Shown here: piece by piece, positions 8,156 to 15,755 of the stretch | Layout: each line of letters begins with the position of its first letter | Numbering within the stretch: position 1 is the first letter of the stretch | Assembly: GCA_903895515.1 (NCBI GenBank) | Contig: CAITUB010000056.1 | Location: 1 to 21,032 of the forward strand | Length of the DNA: 21,032 nt | Direction of reading: 5' to 3' | Source of the DNA: an uncultured Acidimicrobium sp. | GTDB taxonomy: Bacteria > Actinomycetota > Acidimicrobiia > Acidimicrobiales > Ilumatobacteraceae | Program-made: the position numbers and the translations under genes | Notes under the pieces: model-generated | The model's input: only the letters and a program-made list of their open reading frames with translations | Database searches by the model: none | Told to the model about the DNA's origin: nothing

Positions 8156-8548
8156 TTAAAAATTTGGAGTTTCTTCTTCATCGTCTTCAAGTTCCTCAAG
8201 CGCAGCGAGATCTTTCGCTGCCACTGTGAGTTGCTCAACGTCTTTTTCGAACCCACCTGCATATGCCAACACGCCAAGGCGCTGACGGGTCCACTCTTCT
8301 TCCAACCTGTCGGCAACCGACTGGGCAGCAAGTGCCATGTCACCTTCTAAAGGCAGAGTTTCACGACTCCACTGAGCCACGTCTTCTTCTGCCGTGTAAA
8401 TGTTTGCTTTGCGCTTCGCACGATCGATTGCGCGCTGAAACTTGGCGCCCAAAATCACCTGATATCGCTCACGACCCATCTGCGCATTGACCTGTGCAGG
8501 AATATCACGCCATTTGATAATGATTACCGAATTTCCACCACGAGCCAT
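8156..8548 (-). CDS. Small 'virulence factor' domain protein (PF13769-like), unknown function
   Basis: A 130-residue soluble protein without signal peptide or membrane segment. It begins MARGGNSVIIIKWRDIPAQV and continues with a basic charged region rich in Arg/Lys helices (FQRAIDRAKRKA). It ends in a strongly acidic tail (EELEDDEEETPNF). The first 90 residues look like the Pfam 'Virulence_fact' domain, a name with no demonstrated relation to virulence. The start codon shares a base with the stop of the DUF1638 gene (TAATG), so the two are probably translated together in fixed ratio. Its place inside the corrinoid methyltransfer operon suggests an accessory or structural role in methyl transfer. 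From memory, this pair recurs in alphaproteobacterial operons of the same type; I could not check that here. Confidence 0.7.
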   Translation of the reverse strand: MARGGNSVIIIKWRDIPAQVNAQMGRERYQVILGAKFQRAIDRAKRKANIYTAEEDVAQWSRETLPLEGDMALAAQSVADRLEEEWTRQRLGVLAYAGGFEKDVEQLTVAAKDLAALEELEDDEEETPNF

Positions 8549-9174
8549 TAGTTAACACTCACATTTCTTTTTGCAGCAGATTGAAACACTACGGGAATTG
8601 ACGCCTCTAAACCTTGCACACCAACATGGCGATGCTCAAAGTTGAGCCTCAACATTTCGGCAGCTTCTTCAGCAATTGCGACCAGAGAATCGTCGCTCAC
8701 TTGCGAGAAATACATCACTTTTGTGTAATTGCCAAAATACGCGTCGCGCAATTGTGGATGTGTGTCGAGGCCCAGGCCTTCCCACACCAAAGCACGAAAG
8801 TGCTTGGCAAGGAAATCGGTCAAGTAAAACGTGCCAGGTTCGGCATCTTGTACTTCATGAAAGAGCGACGAACCCGCAAAGAACTCGTAGCAATGCGCAC
8901 CTGAGATGCGTTCAACGCCTGGGTAGTCCAACAACATGGTGTCGATCTGACCGCCCGTACCGCAGTCTGCATATCCAACAAAAGTTGGTCGGCTACCGCG
9001 GGCATCCAAATGTTCGCGCAATGCGGGAACGATTCCCTCAGGACGGTTATGCAAGTTTGCTGGCAGGTAACGAACTTCAACCGCATCGGCAAGACCATTG
9101 CGGTTCAGTACTTCGCGCAACTCACTCACGAGCGCACCACACGCAATGATCAGAGGACGTTCGCCCGCTGACAT
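8548..9174 (-). CDS. DUF1638 domain protein, unknown function in corrinoid methyl transfer
   Basis: A 208-residue soluble protein matching DUF1638. It has alternating alpha/beta character and a set of potential metal or thiol ligands: C12 in ACGAL, H42 in LHNRPE, C71 in GYADCGTGG, and H94-C95 in GAHCYE. Spacing suggests these could gather at one site, but no structure is visible from sequence. It sits directly after the corrinoid protein gene (21-base gap) and overlaps the 'virulence factor' gene by one base (TAATG). The start at 9174 is the only candidate, because an in-frame stop (that of the upstream gene) lies just before it. A chaperone, cobalamin loader or metal-binding methyltransferase subunit are all possible; none is shown. 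Confidence 0.8.
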   Translation of the reverse strand: MSAGERPLIIACGALVSELREVLNRNGLADAVEVRYLPANLHNRPEGIVPALREHLDARGSRPTFVGYADCGTGGQIDTMLLDYPGVERISGAHCYEFFAGSSLFHEVQDAEPGTFYLTDFLAKHFRALVWEGLGLDTHPQLRDAYFGNYTKVMYFSQVSDDSLVAIAEEAAEMLRLNFEHRHVGVQGLEASIPVVFQSAAKRNVSVN

Positions 9175-9195
9175 ATGCGCGTTACCAGAAACGAA

Positions 9196-9915
9196 TCAGG
9201 CGACCGACGGGCCAGGAGGCTCGGCGGTGCGCGCACGACGTGCGTTGACCAAAGTTTTTGCAGTTTCTGAAGCAACTGCAGCATCGCGACAGTATGCATC
9301 TGCACCTACAGCAGCACCGAACTCTTCGTTCAACGGTGCACCACCAACCAAGATGATGTACTTGTCACGAATGCCGCGCTCTTTCATAGTGTCAACAACG
9401 ACTTTCATGTACGGCATGGTGGTGGTGAGCAGTGCTGACATTCCAAGAATGTCTGGCTGATGCTCTTCGAGTGCTGCAATGAACTTGTCGGCATCGGTGT
9501 TAATTCCGAGGTCGATTACTTCAAAGCCGGCGCCTTCCATCATCATGGCAACCAAGTTTTTGCCGATGTCGTGAATGTCGCCCTTCACCGTTCCAACTAC
9601 CACTTTGCCAACTGACTCTGCGCCAGTTTCTGCAAGCAACGGACGCAAGATGTTCATTCCTGCTTTCATTGCATTGGCTGCCAGCAGCACTTCAGGTACG
9701 AACAAAATTCCGTCACGGAAGTCAACTCCAACAATGCGCATACCTTCTACAAGTGCTTGCTGCAACACTTTGTCCGGGCCCCAACCGCGGTCCAACAAGA
9801 TGGTGGTGCCTTCAACAATTTCCTCGCCGAGACCGTCGTATAGGTCGTCATGCATTTGGGCTATGAGGTCTTCATTAGTAAGACCAGCAAGATCAATGTC
9901 GTCAAAATCGCTCAT
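9196..9915 (-). CDS. Methyltransferase cognate corrinoid (cobalamin-binding) protein, MttC/MtbC-like
   Basis: A 239-residue methyl carrier. A four-helix cap domain spans about residues 10-95, followed by the B12-binding Rossmann domain. The cobalt-ligand motif GDIHDIGKN has H115 as the expected lower axial ligand, followed by SALLTTT and GGAPL, the two loops that hold the nucleotide tail of cobalamin. It would accept the methyl group from the MttB-like enzyme and hand it to the pterin methyltransferase. It is the first gene of the operon. GGGAG lies five bases before the ATG, and an 18-base near-palindrome lies 24 bases upstream. Its stop leaves 21 bases before the DUF1638 gene. Confidence 0.94.
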   Translation of the reverse strand: MSDFDDIDLAGLTNEDLIAQMHDDLYDGLGEEIVEGTTILLDRGWGPDKVLQQALVEGMRIVGVDFRDGILFVPEVLLAANAMKAGMNILRPLLAETGAESVGKVVVGTVKGDIHDIGKNLVAMMMEGAGFEVIDLGINTDADKFIAALEEHQPDILGMSALLTTTMPYMKVVVDTMKERGIRDKYIILVGGAPLNEEFGAAVGADAYCRDAAVASETAKTLVNARRARTAEPPGPSVA

Positions 9916-9938
9916 GTGTACTCCCGTTACTGAGTGGT

Positions 9939-9956
9939 GCCGAGATATATCACGGC
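9939..9956 (-). promoter_or_regulatory. Near-perfect palindrome, probable operator and/or promoter of the corrinoid operon
   Basis: GCCGAGATATATCACGGC reads the same on both strands except at one symmetric position (8 of 9 pairs match). It lies 24 bases before the corrinoid protein start, in the 92-base gap after betA. On the minus strand it also contains TGATATATC, which fits an extended -10 element (TGnTATA). Operator and promoter readings are compatible. Related TGATATA sites occur at 18415-18422, 18449-18455 and 20142-20148. Confidence 0.5.
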
Positions 9957-10007
9957 GAGGAAAAGGTTATCAGGACAGCCTTACAGCCACCTATTCATCC
10001 GCGCTCT

Positions 10008-11654
10008 TTAGTGATGACGGTAGAAGTCAACGTTTTCTGGTGGAAGTGGGGCTTTGCCCAAAATGATGTCCGCCGACTTCTCGGCAACCATCATGACCGG
10101 GGCGTAGATGTTGCCATTCGTTACATATGGCATCACCGAGGCATCCACAACTCGTAGCCCCTGCATCCCCCGAACCCGCATAGTGGCCGGGTCGATGACC
10201 GACATTTCGTCTGTGCCCATTCGACAGGTGCACGAAGGGTGGTAAGCGGTTTCACCATCTTTACGTACCCAATCCAACACATCGGCGTCCGAAACAATGG
10301 TTGGCCCAGGTGAAATTTCTCCTCCACTGAATGGAGCAAATGCTGGCTGATTCAAAATGTTGCGAGCTGCAGAAATCGCTTCTATCCATTCGTCTTTATC
10401 TTCTTGTGTCGATAAATAGTTGAAGGTGAATGCAGGTTTGTCGTGCACATCTCCTGAAGTCACTTTCAGACTGCCACGCGAATTTGAATACATCGGTCCA
10501 ATATGCACCTGGTACCCGTGTCCACCTGCTGGTGCGGTTCCGTCGTAGCGAACCGCTATCGGCAAGAAGTGAAACATCAAGTTCGGGTATTTCACGGTGT
10601 TGTTGCTGCGAATAAAACCGCCGGCCTCAAAATGATTCGAAGCACCAGGACCTTTGCGGAACAACCAAGCGAAACCGATAAACGGACGACGCCACATTTT
10701 CATCATCGGATTTAGCGACACTGGCTGCGTTGCCGAATGTTGAACATACACCTCGAGGTGATCTTGCAAGTTCTCGCCAACACCAGGCAGGTGGTGCACT
10801 GGATTGATTCCGACTCGTTTTAGATCTTCACTGTTGCCAATGCCGGACACTTGCAACAACTGTGGCGAATTAAATGCACCGCCGCACAAAATAACTTCTT
10901 TCGCTTGTACCGAACGCTTGCGACCAAACGGCAATTCATACTCAACGCCTGTTGCGGTTTTTCCGTCGGTTGTTACCTTCGTGACGAACGCACGACATTG
11001 CACAGTCAGATTCTTACGATGCTTTACCGGATGCAAATATGCACGTGCAGCGCTGTAACGGCGACCACGCTTCACATTGCGATCAAACGCTGCGAAACCC
11101 TCTTGCTGATAACCGTTTACGTCTTGTGTAATTGGGTGGCCGGCTTCCTGCACTGCCTTAAAGAACGCGCCGAACAGTGGATTTTTCACTGCACCACGTT
11201 CCATGTGCAATGGGCCAGACTTTCCACGGAATTTGTCTGATGAATCAGCGGCAATGCATGACTCCATCTTTTTGAAGTACGGCAAGCAATGCGCGTAGTC
11301 CCACTCGCCCATTCCTGCATCGGCTCCCCAACGTTCATAATCGAGCGGGTTACCGCGTTGGAAAATCATGCCGTTGATGCTGGATGATCCTCCAAGGATT
11401 TTTCCGCGACCGTGCGTAATTCTGCGACCGTTCATATGGGGTTCTGGTTGCGAGGAATACATCCAGTCATACAGCTTGTTGCCAATAGGAAATACGAGCG
11501 CAGCTGGCATATGCACGAACACGTCAAACCAATAGTCGGGACGTCCGGCTTCAAGCACCAGTACTGAATTGTTGGGATCTTCACTCAGTCGGTTAGCAAG
11601 AGCGCAACCAGCAGATCCACCGCCAACAATGACGTAATCAAAAGACTTTTTCAC
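10008..11654 (-). CDS. betA: Choline dehydrogenase / GMC-family oxidoreductase
   Basis: A 548-residue FAD enzyme of the glucose-methanol-choline family. It begins with a dinucleotide-binding GGGSAG (residues 11-16), continues with GRGKILGGSSSINGM, typical of BetA, and ends with the active-site pair around AYHPSCTCRMG (H472) and TNGNIYAP (N515). It would oxidise choline to betaine aldehyde, and possibly on to betaine. The frame extends to an ATG at 11711, but that ATG lies against a terminator hairpin. The GTG at 11654 starts directly at the Rossmann domain and is preferred; a GTG at residue -8 relative to it is another option. No betaine aldehyde dehydrogenase or BetI is in the window. Other alcohol substrates of GMC enzymes cannot be excluded. 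Confidence 0.88.
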   Translation of the reverse strand: MKKSFDYVIVGGGSAGCALANRLSEDPNNSVLVLEAGRPDYWFDVFVHMPAALVFPIGNKLYDWMYSSQPEPHMNGRRITHGRGKILGGSSSINGMIFQRGNPLDYERWGADAGMGEWDYAHCLPYFKKMESCIAADSSDKFRGKSGPLHMERGAVKNPLFGAFFKAVQEAGHPITQDVNGYQQEGFAAFDRNVKRGRRYSAARAYLHPVKHRKNLTVQCRAFVTKVTTDGKTATGVEYELPFGRKRSVQAKEVILCGGAFNSPQLLQVSGIGNSEDLKRVGINPVHHLPGVGENLQDHLEVYVQHSATQPVSLNPMMKMWRRPFIGFAWLFRKGPGASNHFEAGGFIRSNNTVKYPNLMFHFLPIAVRYDGTAPAGGHGYQVHIGPMYSNSRGSLKVTSGDVHDKPAFTFNYLSTQEDKDEWIEAISAARNILNQPAFAPFSGGEISPGPTIVSDADVLDWVRKDGETAYHPSCTCRMGTDEMSVIDPATMRVRGMQGLRVVDASVMPYVTNGNIYAPVMMVAEKSADIILGKAPLPPENVDFYRHH

Positions 11655-11680
11655 GCGCTCATTCTGCCACGGAAACACAA

Positions 11681-11708
11681 AAGTGGCGGAGCTTTCGCCC
11701 CGCCACTT
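11681..11708 (-). terminator. Rho-independent terminator after the betaine-binding protein gene
   Basis: On the minus strand the transcript forms a 12-pair stem (outer arms AAGTGGCGG and CCGCCACTT, inner GGC/GCT with one G-U) closed by a GAAA tetraloop. It is followed by a run of four U within TTTTGTGTTT. It lies between the stop of the binding-protein gene (11740) and the betA start (11654), so it should reduce read-through into betA. Confidence 0.85.
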
Positions 11709-11739
11709 CATTACACGTATGTGTGTTACGTACTACTTA

Positions 11740-12744
11740 TTAGCTAAACCACACCGACCATGTTGCTTCGTTTGCAGCGATCCAGTCGCTAGCAGCCTTA
11801 GCTGGTTCTACTTTGTCGATGTCTACTGGTCCAAGGAATGAAAGCTGATCATCGGTGGTGAGGGCAAACTTCTGGAAGAAGTTAAATACCTTTCCGTCCT
11901 TTGCAGCCAACTTCGTTGAAGCAATCTTGAACAATGGATCTTCTGGGTAGTCGCCGTCGCACTTTGCGCCATCTGCAGCACAATCAACTGTTGGTGCTGG
12001 CAATGCAATGTTCTTCAGGTTGTACTTACCTACTGCTCCCGATGGGCTCCAGTAGTACACCAACACTGGCTTTTGATCAGCAGAGAGTGCTGAAATTTCT
12101 GCTTGTGTTGCTGCTTCTGAACCCGAGAACTGAACCTGGAAAGGCAATGCAAGGTTGGCAATGATTGCTTCGTCGTACTGGCTGAACGATGGGTCCATAC
12201 CAAGGAAACGACCATTGTCTCCAGTTGCTGCTGTAGCGAATGCTTTAGCAACTGCTGGATCCTTCAAGCCTTCCCACGATGACAACTGTGGGAACTGAGT
12301 CAGTGCATAGTCCGAAACGAACCAGCCGATTTTTCCAACTGCGCCAAGTGCACCCATATTGGATACTGAGCAATCGTCGATGAATGCCTGCTCATCGGCA
12401 ACAACGCCTGATGGCCATACTTCAACGCTGGCATCGATATCACCAGATGACATACCAGCGAACATTGCGTTCTCATCGATGTCAACGATTTCTACCGGGT
12501 TGCCAAGATTCTTCTCGATCAACTGCTTGACGATTTCCACTTCAACTGCCGAAGCCGACCAGTTGTTGCGGGCAATCTTGATTGTTTCTGTACCTGTCGC
12601 ATCGAGGTTCGCCTCTGGTGCGGCACATCCGTCTGTTGCGGCGGCTGTGGTATCTGATGTCGTGTCACTTCCACCGCAGGCTGCTCCAATGAGCGTTCCA
12701 ACTGCAACGAATGCGACAACGAGCAATTTCTTGCTTGAACGCAT
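11740..12744 (-). CDS. opuAC: Glycine betaine/choline ABC transporter substrate-binding lipoprotein
   Basis: A 334-residue extracytoplasmic binding protein of the OpuAC/ProX family. It has a basic N-terminus (MRSSKK), a hydrophobic segment and a probable lipid-anchor cysteine C23 in GAACGGS. The -3 position is glycine rather than Leu/Val, so the lipobox is loose. A Ser/Thr/Ala-rich linker follows. Aromatic residues suited to a quaternary-ammonium cage include W62 (NNWSAS), W110 (VEVWPSG), W141 and W232 (YYWSPSG). The frame is open to 12900, but I use the ATG at 12744: GGGGAG precedes it and the signal peptide begins there. It is transcribed divergently from the ATPase and permease genes, and a terminator follows. 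Betaine, choline or a related osmolyte is the likely ligand. Confidence 0.92.
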   Translation of the reverse strand: MRSSKKLLVVAFVAVGTLIGAACGGSDTTSDTTAAATDGCAAPEANLDATGTETIKIARNNWSASAVEVEIVKQLIEKNLGNPVEIVDIDENAMFAGMSSGDIDASVEVWPSGVVADEQAFIDDCSVSNMGALGAVGKIGWFVSDYALTQFPQLSSWEGLKDPAVAKAFATAATGDNGRFLGMDPSFSQYDEAIIANLALPFQVQFSGSEAATQAEISALSADQKPVLVYYWSPSGAVGKYNLKNIALPAPTVDCAADGAKCDGDYPEDPLFKIASTKLAAKDGKVFNFFQKFALTTDDQLSFLGPVDIDKVEPAKAASDWIAANEATWSVWFS

Positions 12745-12767
12745 ATTCTCCCCTTTTGTTATTGAAT

Positions 12768-12780
12768 GCACCGTAGGTGC
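12768..12780. promoter_or_regulatory. Inverted repeat in the divergent transporter promoter region
   Basis: GCACC-GTA-GGTGC is a perfect five-base inverted repeat with a three-base spacer. It lies in the roughly 90-base gap between the divergent binding-protein and ATPase genes, 24 bases before the former's start. It could be an operator controlling both transcripts. No convincing -35/-10 pair was recognised here; the rest of the gap shows no other clear signal. Confidence 0.35.
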
Positions 12781-12834
12781 GTAAAACCAGCATAACCAAG
12801 CCTTGGATGCATTGATAGATGTGCAACTAAGGTG

Positions 12835-13875
12835 ATGTTTGTGCATGGGGACGCATTGAATGCCATTGAAGTTCGCAACGTGTGGAAGGTGTTCGGACAA
12901 GGCTCCCCTGATGAGGCCATTGCCCTAGCCAAAGCAGGCTCAACACGCCAAGACATCATCACCAGCATTGATCAAACCGTTGCCGTGCGCGATGTTTCAT
13001 TCAGTGTTGCCCGTGGCGAGACATTTGTGGTCATGGGGCTGAGCGGTTCAGGAAAGTCCACGCTGATTCGTTGCTTGTCACGATTAATTGAACCAACCTC
13101 GGGTGAGGTTCTGCTTAATGGTGAAGATCTTTTGGCCATGGATGCCGATCAACTGCGCGAAGTTCGCCGCGGCAAAATCAGCATGGTGTTTCAACACTTC
13201 GGACTGTTCCCTCATCGCAAAGTAATTGACAACATCGCCTATGGCCTTGAAGTGCAAAAGGTTGACAAGGCAACACGATTAGCCCGAGCAAACGAAGTGC
13301 TCAACATTGTTGGATTAGATGGTTGGGCAGACAGGTATCCGCAGCAACTTTCTGGAGGCATGCAGCAGCGCGTAGGTCTTGCACGCGCACTTGCCGTCGA
13401 TCCAGAAATTCTGTTGTTTGACGAACCATTTTCGGCACTTGACCCACTGATTCGCAAAGAGATGCAGGACGAATTGATTCGTTTACAGAAGTCCATGCAA
13501 CGCACCATCATTTTCATCACTCACGACTTCGCGGAAGCACTTCGACTTGGTGACCGTATTGCCATTATGAAAGACGGATCATTCGATCAAGTTGGCACAC
13601 CCGAAGAAATTGTTTCCAACCCAGCCACGCCGTATGTGCGCGAATTTGTTAACGACGTTCCGCGGGCAAAAGTTCTGAGCGTTCGAACCGTAACGGTTTC
13701 GGGAGACGCGCCTGCTGGAGCACGCACGGTGAGCGCAACATCGCGAATTGAAACCGTCATTCCCATGTTGCTCGAGCGAGATGAAGCGATTCAAGTAGTC
13801 GACGAGACAGGCGCATCAATTGGAATTGTGAATCGCCACAACGTGGCAAGCATGTTGCAAGCCGAACAACGATGA
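12835..13875 (+). CDS. opuAA: Glycine betaine/choline ABC transporter ATP-binding protein
   Basis: A 346-residue ATPase of the OpuAA/ProV type. It has the extended N-terminal region of this subfamily (residues 10-60) followed by Walker A GLSGSGKST near 68, FQHFGLFPH Q-loop near 120, signature LSGGMQQR near 172, Walker B ILLFDEP near 193, and the switch histidine in ITHDFAEA. The C-terminal 90 residues fit a short CBS-like regulatory segment with VDETGASIGIVNRHNV; only about one CBS motif is present. Start choice is uncertain: the ATG at 12835 is only two bases from AAGG, while the GTG at 12841 has an eight-base spacing to it. Its stop overlaps the permease start as ATGA. Confidence 0.94.
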   Translation: MFVHGDALNAIEVRNVWKVFGQGSPDEAIALAKAGSTRQDIITSIDQTVAVRDVSFSVARGETFVVMGLSGSGKSTLIRCLSRLIEPTSGEVLLNGEDLLAMDADQLREVRRGKISMVFQHFGLFPHRKVIDNIAYGLEVQKVDKATRLARANEVLNIVGLDGWADRYPQQLSGGMQQRVGLARALAVDPEILLFDEPFSALDPLIRKEMQDELIRLQKSMQRTIIFITHDFAEALRLGDRIAIMKDGSFDQVGTPEEIVSNPATPYVREFVNDVPRAKVLSVRTVTVSGDAPAGARTVSATSRIETVIPMLLERDEAIQVVDETGASIGIVNRHNVASMLQAEQR

Positions 13876-15749
13876 TCAAGCGTTATCGCACAGCAATTAT
13901 TGCAGTATCTGCGGTGCTCATTGGTTTACAAATTGCTGGCAGCGGCGGATTCCCTAAGTCGTGGAACATTCATCTTTCCGATCCGATCAACACGTGGCAA
14001 TCATGGATTCGCTCAAATCGCAGTCACCACTGGCTGTTCACTTACCTGCTCAATCCCATTACTTCAGTAGTTGAATTTGGGCTAGATAAAACTGAAGCGT
14101 TCATTAGCTGGTTGCCGTGGTTCATTCCGGCCATCATCGTGTTTGCGATAATCGCACGAACGGGCAAATGGGTCGTTGCAGGTTTTGCCGCCTTTGCAGT
14201 GATCTATCCAGGAATAGTTGGCGTCTGGCCACAAAGCATCGAGACCATTTCACTGATGGCTGTTTCCGTTGCCATCAGTGTGATCATCGGCGTGCCGTTA
14301 GGCGTGTGGACCGCATTGAACAAACGCGTTGAATCAATTCTTCGCCCAATCCTCGATGCAATGCAGACGGTTCCCGCAACCGTGTACCTCATACCCATCG
14401 TGCTGTTGTTTGGTATCGGAAAAGTTCCCGCCGCCATTGCAACTGTTGTCTATGCGCTACCTCCGATGGTTCGACTTACCTCGCTAGGCATTCAACAAGT
14501 ACCGCATTCGGCAATCGAAGCAGGACAAATGTTTGGTGCAACAAAGCGTCAGATACTTGCTCGCATTCAACTACCGCTCGCTCTTCCATCGATCATTGCG
14601 GGAATCAATCAAACCGTGATGATGGCACTCGGCATTGTGGTCATTGCAACGCTTGTTGGCGCAGGCGGACTTGGTCAAGAAATTATGCAAACCGTTCGCC
14701 AGCTCTCCCCTGGACGAGGTCTTGTCGTCAGCCTTGCAGTTGTCTCAGTTGCATTTGTTCTCGATCGCGTGAGCCTTGCTTTAGTACGTAATCCCGGCTC
14801 CACCCAATTTCAACCCTCACGAAAGCAATGGATTGTCTTTACTGGCGCTCTTGTTGCGGCAACCATCATTGGGCGATTGCTCGGTTGGCATGAGTTTCCA
14901 TTCTCGTGGGGAACTTCGTTTGCCGACCCAGTGGACACTGGTGTGATTTGGTTCCGCGACACCTTTTCGTTCATTACACATCCGTTTAACGACTTCATAG
15001 TTCGCGATGTACTTGTTCGTTCACAGAAATTGCTGAACAACTCGTTGTCATGGCAATTCATCGTTGTTGCAGCGTCTGCTGTCGTCTATGCAATTGCCGG
15101 ATGGAAACTTTCGCTCACAACAGCAATCGGCATTGTTCTCATTGGTCTCACCGGAAGATGGCCAGACGCAGTTGACACACTTTCCCAGACTCTTGTTGCT
15201 GTATTGATTTCAATTTTGATTGCGCTGCCAATAGGAATTTGGCTTGGGCGACGACCACGAGCCGAAGCGGCGCTTTCTCCAATTTTGGATTCGCTTCAGA
15301 CCATCCCACCGTTGATCTACGCAATCCCTTTCGTCATGATCTTCACTGTTGGGCCAGTGCCCGGTGTGATTGCCGCAGTGGTGTACTCGATACCACCAGG
15401 TATCCGCCTCACTTCACTTGGGATTCGACAAGTCGATACGGAATCAATTGAAGCCGCCACAACGTTTGGCGCCACAGACCGCCAAGTGTTGTGGGGAGTT
15501 CGCATTCCTCTTGCAATGCCGAGCATTATTTTGGCAATCAATCAAATGGTGATGATGGTGCTCGCTATGGCCATCATTGCCGGAATGGTTGGCGGTGGCG
15601 GCTTGGGTTATCGGTCCATCGAAGCGCTTACAGGACCAAACAAAGGCCTAGGCGCAGAAGTGGGAATAGCGATTGTGATTATGGCAACCATCTTGGATCG
15701 CCTCACTCAGTCAACTGCCAAACGCTTGCAAGCGCCAGCGGCTATTTAG
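13872..15749 (+). CDS. opuAB: Glycine betaine/choline ABC transporter permease, tandem fusion of two ProW-like domains
   Basis: A 625-residue membrane protein, about twice the usual single permease. It has two homologous halves, each with hydrophobic helices and a BPD_transp_1 core. The EAA-type coupling loops are SAIEAGQMFGATKRQILARIQLP in the first half and the equivalent ESIEAATTFGATDRQVL in the second. Parallel blocks also include ILRPILDAMQTVP / LSPILDSLQTIPP and VRLTSLGIQQV / IRLTSLGIRQV. Each half also has a Trp-rich N-terminal segment outside the core. The single chain would replace the usual permease dimer in the inner membrane. It overlaps the ATPase gene by four bases (ATGA). It converges with folD with only six bases between stops and no evident terminator. 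Confidence 0.92.
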   Translation: MIKRYRTAIIAVSAVLIGLQIAGSGGFPKSWNIHLSDPINTWQSWIRSNRSHHWLFTYLLNPITSVVEFGLDKTEAFISWLPWFIPAIIVFAIIARTGKWVVAGFAAFAVIYPGIVGVWPQSIETISLMAVSVAISVIIGVPLGVWTALNKRVESILRPILDAMQTVPATVYLIPIVLLFGIGKVPAAIATVVYALPPMVRLTSLGIQQVPHSAIEAGQMFGATKRQILARIQLPLALPSIIAGINQTVMMALGIVVIATLVGAGGLGQEIMQTVRQLSPGRGLVVSLAVVSVAFVLDRVSLALVRNPGSTQFQPSRKQWIVFTGALVAATIIGRLLGWHEFPFSWGTSFADPVDTGVIWFRDTFSFITHPFNDFIVRDVLVRSQKLLNNSLSWQFIVVAASAVVYAIAGWKLSLTTAIGIVLIGLTGRWPDAVDTLSQTLVAVLISILIALPIGIWLGRRPRAEAALSPILDSLQTIPPLIYAIPFVMIFTVGPVPGVIAAVVYSIPPGIRLTSLGIRQVDTESIEAATTFGATDRQVLWGVRIPLAMPSIILAINQMVMMVLAMAIIAGMVGGGGLGYRSIEALTGPNKGLGAEVGIAIVIMATILDRLTQSTAKRLQAPAAI

Positions 15750-15755
15750 TTTCGG

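Noticed and set aside
9916..10007. Cobalamin or glycine riboswitch before the corrinoid operon
   Set aside because: The 92-base gap is too short and shows no B12-box or tandem glycine-aptamer pattern; only the palindrome at 9939-9956 stands out.
11709..11726. Short inverted repeat ACACGTATGTGT beside the terminator
   Set aside because: Four-base arms with a four-base loop are too weak to call, and the strong hairpin next to it explains termination.
12745..12900. N-terminal extension of the binding-protein frame to 12900
   Set aside because: It would put 52 residues before a clear signal peptide and overlap the divergent ATPase gene.
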